Source of the DNA: an uncultured Peptostreptococcus sp.
Lineage (GTDB): Bacteria; Bacillota; Clostridia; Peptostreptococcales; Peptostreptococcaceae
Reading direction: 5' to 3'
DNA length: 15,096 nucleotides
NCBI GenBank assembly: GCA_900759325.1
Contig: CAAEUW010000023.1
Coordinates: 1-15,096 of the forward strand
Of this stretch, positions 13,385-15,096 are shown piece after piece; the stretch's first letter is position 1; every line of letters begins with the position of its first letter. The notes below the pieces were generated by a model. The model searched no databases. It was not told the DNA's origin and saw only the letters and a list, made by a program, of their open reading frames with translations. A program made the translations under genes and the position numbers.

Positions 13385-14252
13385 TTGTAGACCCTCCCTT
13401 TTCCAATAGACATCTCTCTATCTCTGCTTTTACTTCTTCTATGGTTATTACATCTGTTCTGACATCGTAGCCAGCCTTCTTAAGCTTGATGGCCAGCTCC
13501 AGAACCTGAGGTATATTTAGACCCATACCCCTTAGTCTATCTGCATTTTCCTTGAAGACCTCTCTAGGACTTCCCATGATTTCAAGCCTGCCCTTGTTCA
13601 TTACCATTAGGGTGTTTACTAGCTTGGCCATATCATCCATACTGTGAGATGAAAGGATTACAGTCATATTATTGTTGGCATGTAGGCTCCTTATTAAGTC
13701 GAAAATTTCATCCCTACCACCTGGGTCTAGACCTGCTGTAGGCTCGTCTAGAATCAAAACCTCTGGCTCCATAGCTATAACTCCAGCTATAGCCACCCTA
13801 CGCTTTTGTCCACCAGATAATTCAAATGGAGACTTGCCTGAGAAATGATCATAATCTAGGCCTACATCTGCCATGGCCTTTCTGACCCTCCTGTCTACCT
13901 CTACTTCATCTAGGCCTAGGTTTTGTGGACCAAAGGCTATATCCTTGGCTACAGTTTCTTCAAATAGCTGATATTCAGCATACTGAAAAACTATACCCAC
14001 CCTCTTTCTTATATCTGTAAGGTTCTGGTCCTTCTGGGTTATGTCAAAACCGTTTATATATATTTTTCCACTACTTGGCTTCATCAAACCATTTAAATGT
14101 TGGATAAGGGTAGATTTTCCTGAACCTGTATGACCTATTAGGCCTACAAAGTCCCTATCCTGGATTTCAAAGCTGACATCGTCCAGGGCCCTATGCTCAA
14201 ATGGCATACCCTCATCATAAATATATGTTAAATTCTCTACCTTAATTGACAT
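13377..14252 (-). CDS. ecfA2: ECF transporter ATPase EcfA2
   Basis: This is one of two cytoplasmic ATPases of the energy-coupling factor module. In 291 residues it has Walker A GHTGSGKST (40-48), the Q-loop FQYAEYQLFEET (89-100) typical of the A2 type, signature LSGGQKRR (145-152), Walker B VLILDEPTAGLDP (165-177) and the switch histidine His203. A C-terminal extension after about residue 225, including GLNIPQVLEL, is usual in EcfA proteins and supports dimerisation. The ATG at 14252 lies inside the end of ecfA1 (16-base overlap), and ecfT overlaps the other end, so the three subunits are probably made in fixed ratio. Confidence 0.95.
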   Translation of the reverse strand: MSIKVENLTYIYDEGMPFEHRALDDVSFEIQDRDFVGLIGHTGSGKSTLIQHLNGLMKPSSGKIYINGFDITQKDQNLTDIRKRVGIVFQYAEYQLFEETVAKDIAFGPQNLGLDEVEVDRRVRKAMADVGLDYDHFSGKSPFELSGGQKRRVAIAGVIAMEPEVLILDEPTAGLDPGGRDEIFDLIRSLHANNNMTVILSSHSMDDMAKLVNTLMVMNKGRLEIMGSPREVFKENADRLRGMGLNIPQVLELAIKLKKAGYDVRTDVITIEEVKAEIERCLLEKGGSTNA

Positions 14253-15073
14253 AGTTCACCCACCATTTCATCAACAGTCAGTATATTATCCCTGATATCT
14301 AGCCCATCTTCCTTTAGTAGGTGGGCTAGTTCAGTCATATATGGTACATCCAGGCCTATTTCCTTTAACCTGGTTACATTTGAAAATACCTCTCTAGGAG
14401 TCCCCTCTAGGGCCAATTTTCCCTTTTCCATTACTATTACCCTGTCAGCCTCCACAGCTTCTTCCATAAAGTGGGTAATATGTAAGACTGTTATATTGTA
14501 TTCCTTGTTCAATCTCTTGATTGTGTTCATGACCTCCTGCCTTCCAGAAGGATCCAGCATAGCAGTAGCTTCGTCAAATATTATGCACTCCGGTCTCATA
14601 GCTATTATACCTGCTATAGCTACCCTCTGCTTTTGACCCCCTGATAGGAGGTGGGGCTGCCTTTCCCTCAAATCGTACATATCTACATTTTTTAGGGCTT
14701 CATCAACCCTCAACCTGATTTCTTGAGAAGGTATACCCAAGTTTTCACAGCCAAAGGCCACATCCTCTTCAACAATAGTCGCTACAATCTGGTTGTCAGG
14801 GTTCTGAAATACCATACCTGCAGTCTGTCTTATATCCCATAGGTATTTTTCGTCCCTGGTATTCATACCCTTTATATTTATATCTCCACTAGTTGGCACC
14901 AAGATGGCATTTAGGTTCTTGGACAGGGTAGATTTACCCGATCCGTTGTGACCTATTATGGCCACGAATTCACCCTTCTTGATATCTAGATTAAAGTCAT
15001 CTATGGCACGATAAGTGGTTTCATCACTTGTATATTCAAATATTAAGTTATCGACTTTTATTATATTTTCCAT
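14237..15073 (-). CDS. ecfA1: ECF transporter ATPase EcfA1
   Basis: This is the second ATPase of the ECF module, 278 residues from the chosen start. Visible motifs are Walker A GHNGSGKST (41-49), the A1-type Q-loop FQNPDNQIV (89-97), signature LSGGQKQR (143-150), Walker B CIIFDEATAMLDP (163-175) and His201 (HITHF). The frame extends to a GTG at 15094, but the ATG at 15073 is preferred: GTGGAGGAACGA directly before it is an ideal ribosome binding site, and the longer start would lie over that site. Upstream sequence is missing, so the operon promoter and any preceding gene are not visible. In many relatives rplQ comes just before. Confidence 0.95.
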   Translation of the reverse strand: MENIIKVDNLIFEYTSDETTYRAIDDFNLDIKKGEFVAIIGHNGSGKSTLSKNLNAILVPTSGDINIKGMNTRDEKYLWDIRQTAGMVFQNPDNQIVATIVEEDVAFGCENLGIPSQEIRLRVDEALKNVDMYDLRERQPHLLSGGQKQRVAIAGIIAMRPECIIFDEATAMLDPSGRQEVMNTIKRLNKEYNITVLHITHFMEEAVEADRVIVMEKGKLALEGTPREVFSNVTRLKEIGLDVPYMTELAHLLKEDGLDIRDNILTVDEMVGELCQLR

Positions 15074-15096
15074 TCGTTCCTCCACAATACGCACAC

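Noticed and set aside
15074..15094. GTG start for EcfA1 at 15094
   Set aside because: It would place the start upstream of an ideal GTGGAGG site that serves the ATG at 15073.

Overview
The window looks like a low-GC, anaerobic Bacillota chromosome, roughly 37-38 % GC by eye. A Clostridia/Tissierellia-type genome is my best guess, but the window cannot prove it. The reasons are strong AGGAGG ribosome binding sites, sigma-A promoters of TTGACA-17 bp-TATAAT type, a glmS ribozyme in front of glmS, an L13-type leader in front of rplM, and ECF-transporter, truA, rplM and rpsI genes in the order usual for Firmicutes. No tRNA, rRNA, CRISPR array or insertion sequence was seen.

Layout, left to right. 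Positions 1-102 hold the 3' end of an unidentified plus-strand gene with its own terminator. It converges on the minus-strand rplM-rpsI operon (1174 to 325), which has a promoter, an L13-type leader and a terminator. Next on the minus strand is a serine-type operon: a class V aminotransferase (SerC/AGXT-like), a short SerA and a DUF1015 protein (4911 to 1521), driven by a near-consensus promoter overlapped by an 11-bp inverted repeat. truA (minus) follows, then the only complete plus-strand gene, glmS. glmS is preceded by a clear glmS ribozyme and, upstream of that, by about 210 nt of unassigned RNA that folds into three hairpins. Beyond glmS lie, all on the minus strand, a YjiH-family membrane protein, a PatB/MalY-type PLP enzyme coupled to type I 3-dehydroquinate dehydratase (aroD), and the overlapping ecfA1-ecfA2-ecfT genes.

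How the genes work together. EcfA1, EcfA2 and EcfT form the energising module of a group II ECF vitamin transporter; no S-component is present here. SerA and the SerC-like enzyme would turn 3-phosphoglycerate into phosphoserine. No SerB phosphatase is in the window, and the DUF1015 partner carries a DGHHR motif that recalls ParB/sulfiredoxin-fold serine kinases. GlmS makes glucosamine-6-phosphate, which activates the ribozyme in its own mRNA.

In many Firmicutes ecfA1-ecfA2-ecfT-truA-rplM-rpsI are contiguous. Here the order and orientation survive but three blocks sit inside the row. The best leads are the unassigned structured RNA upstream of the glmS ribozyme and the DUF1015 protein in the serine operon.
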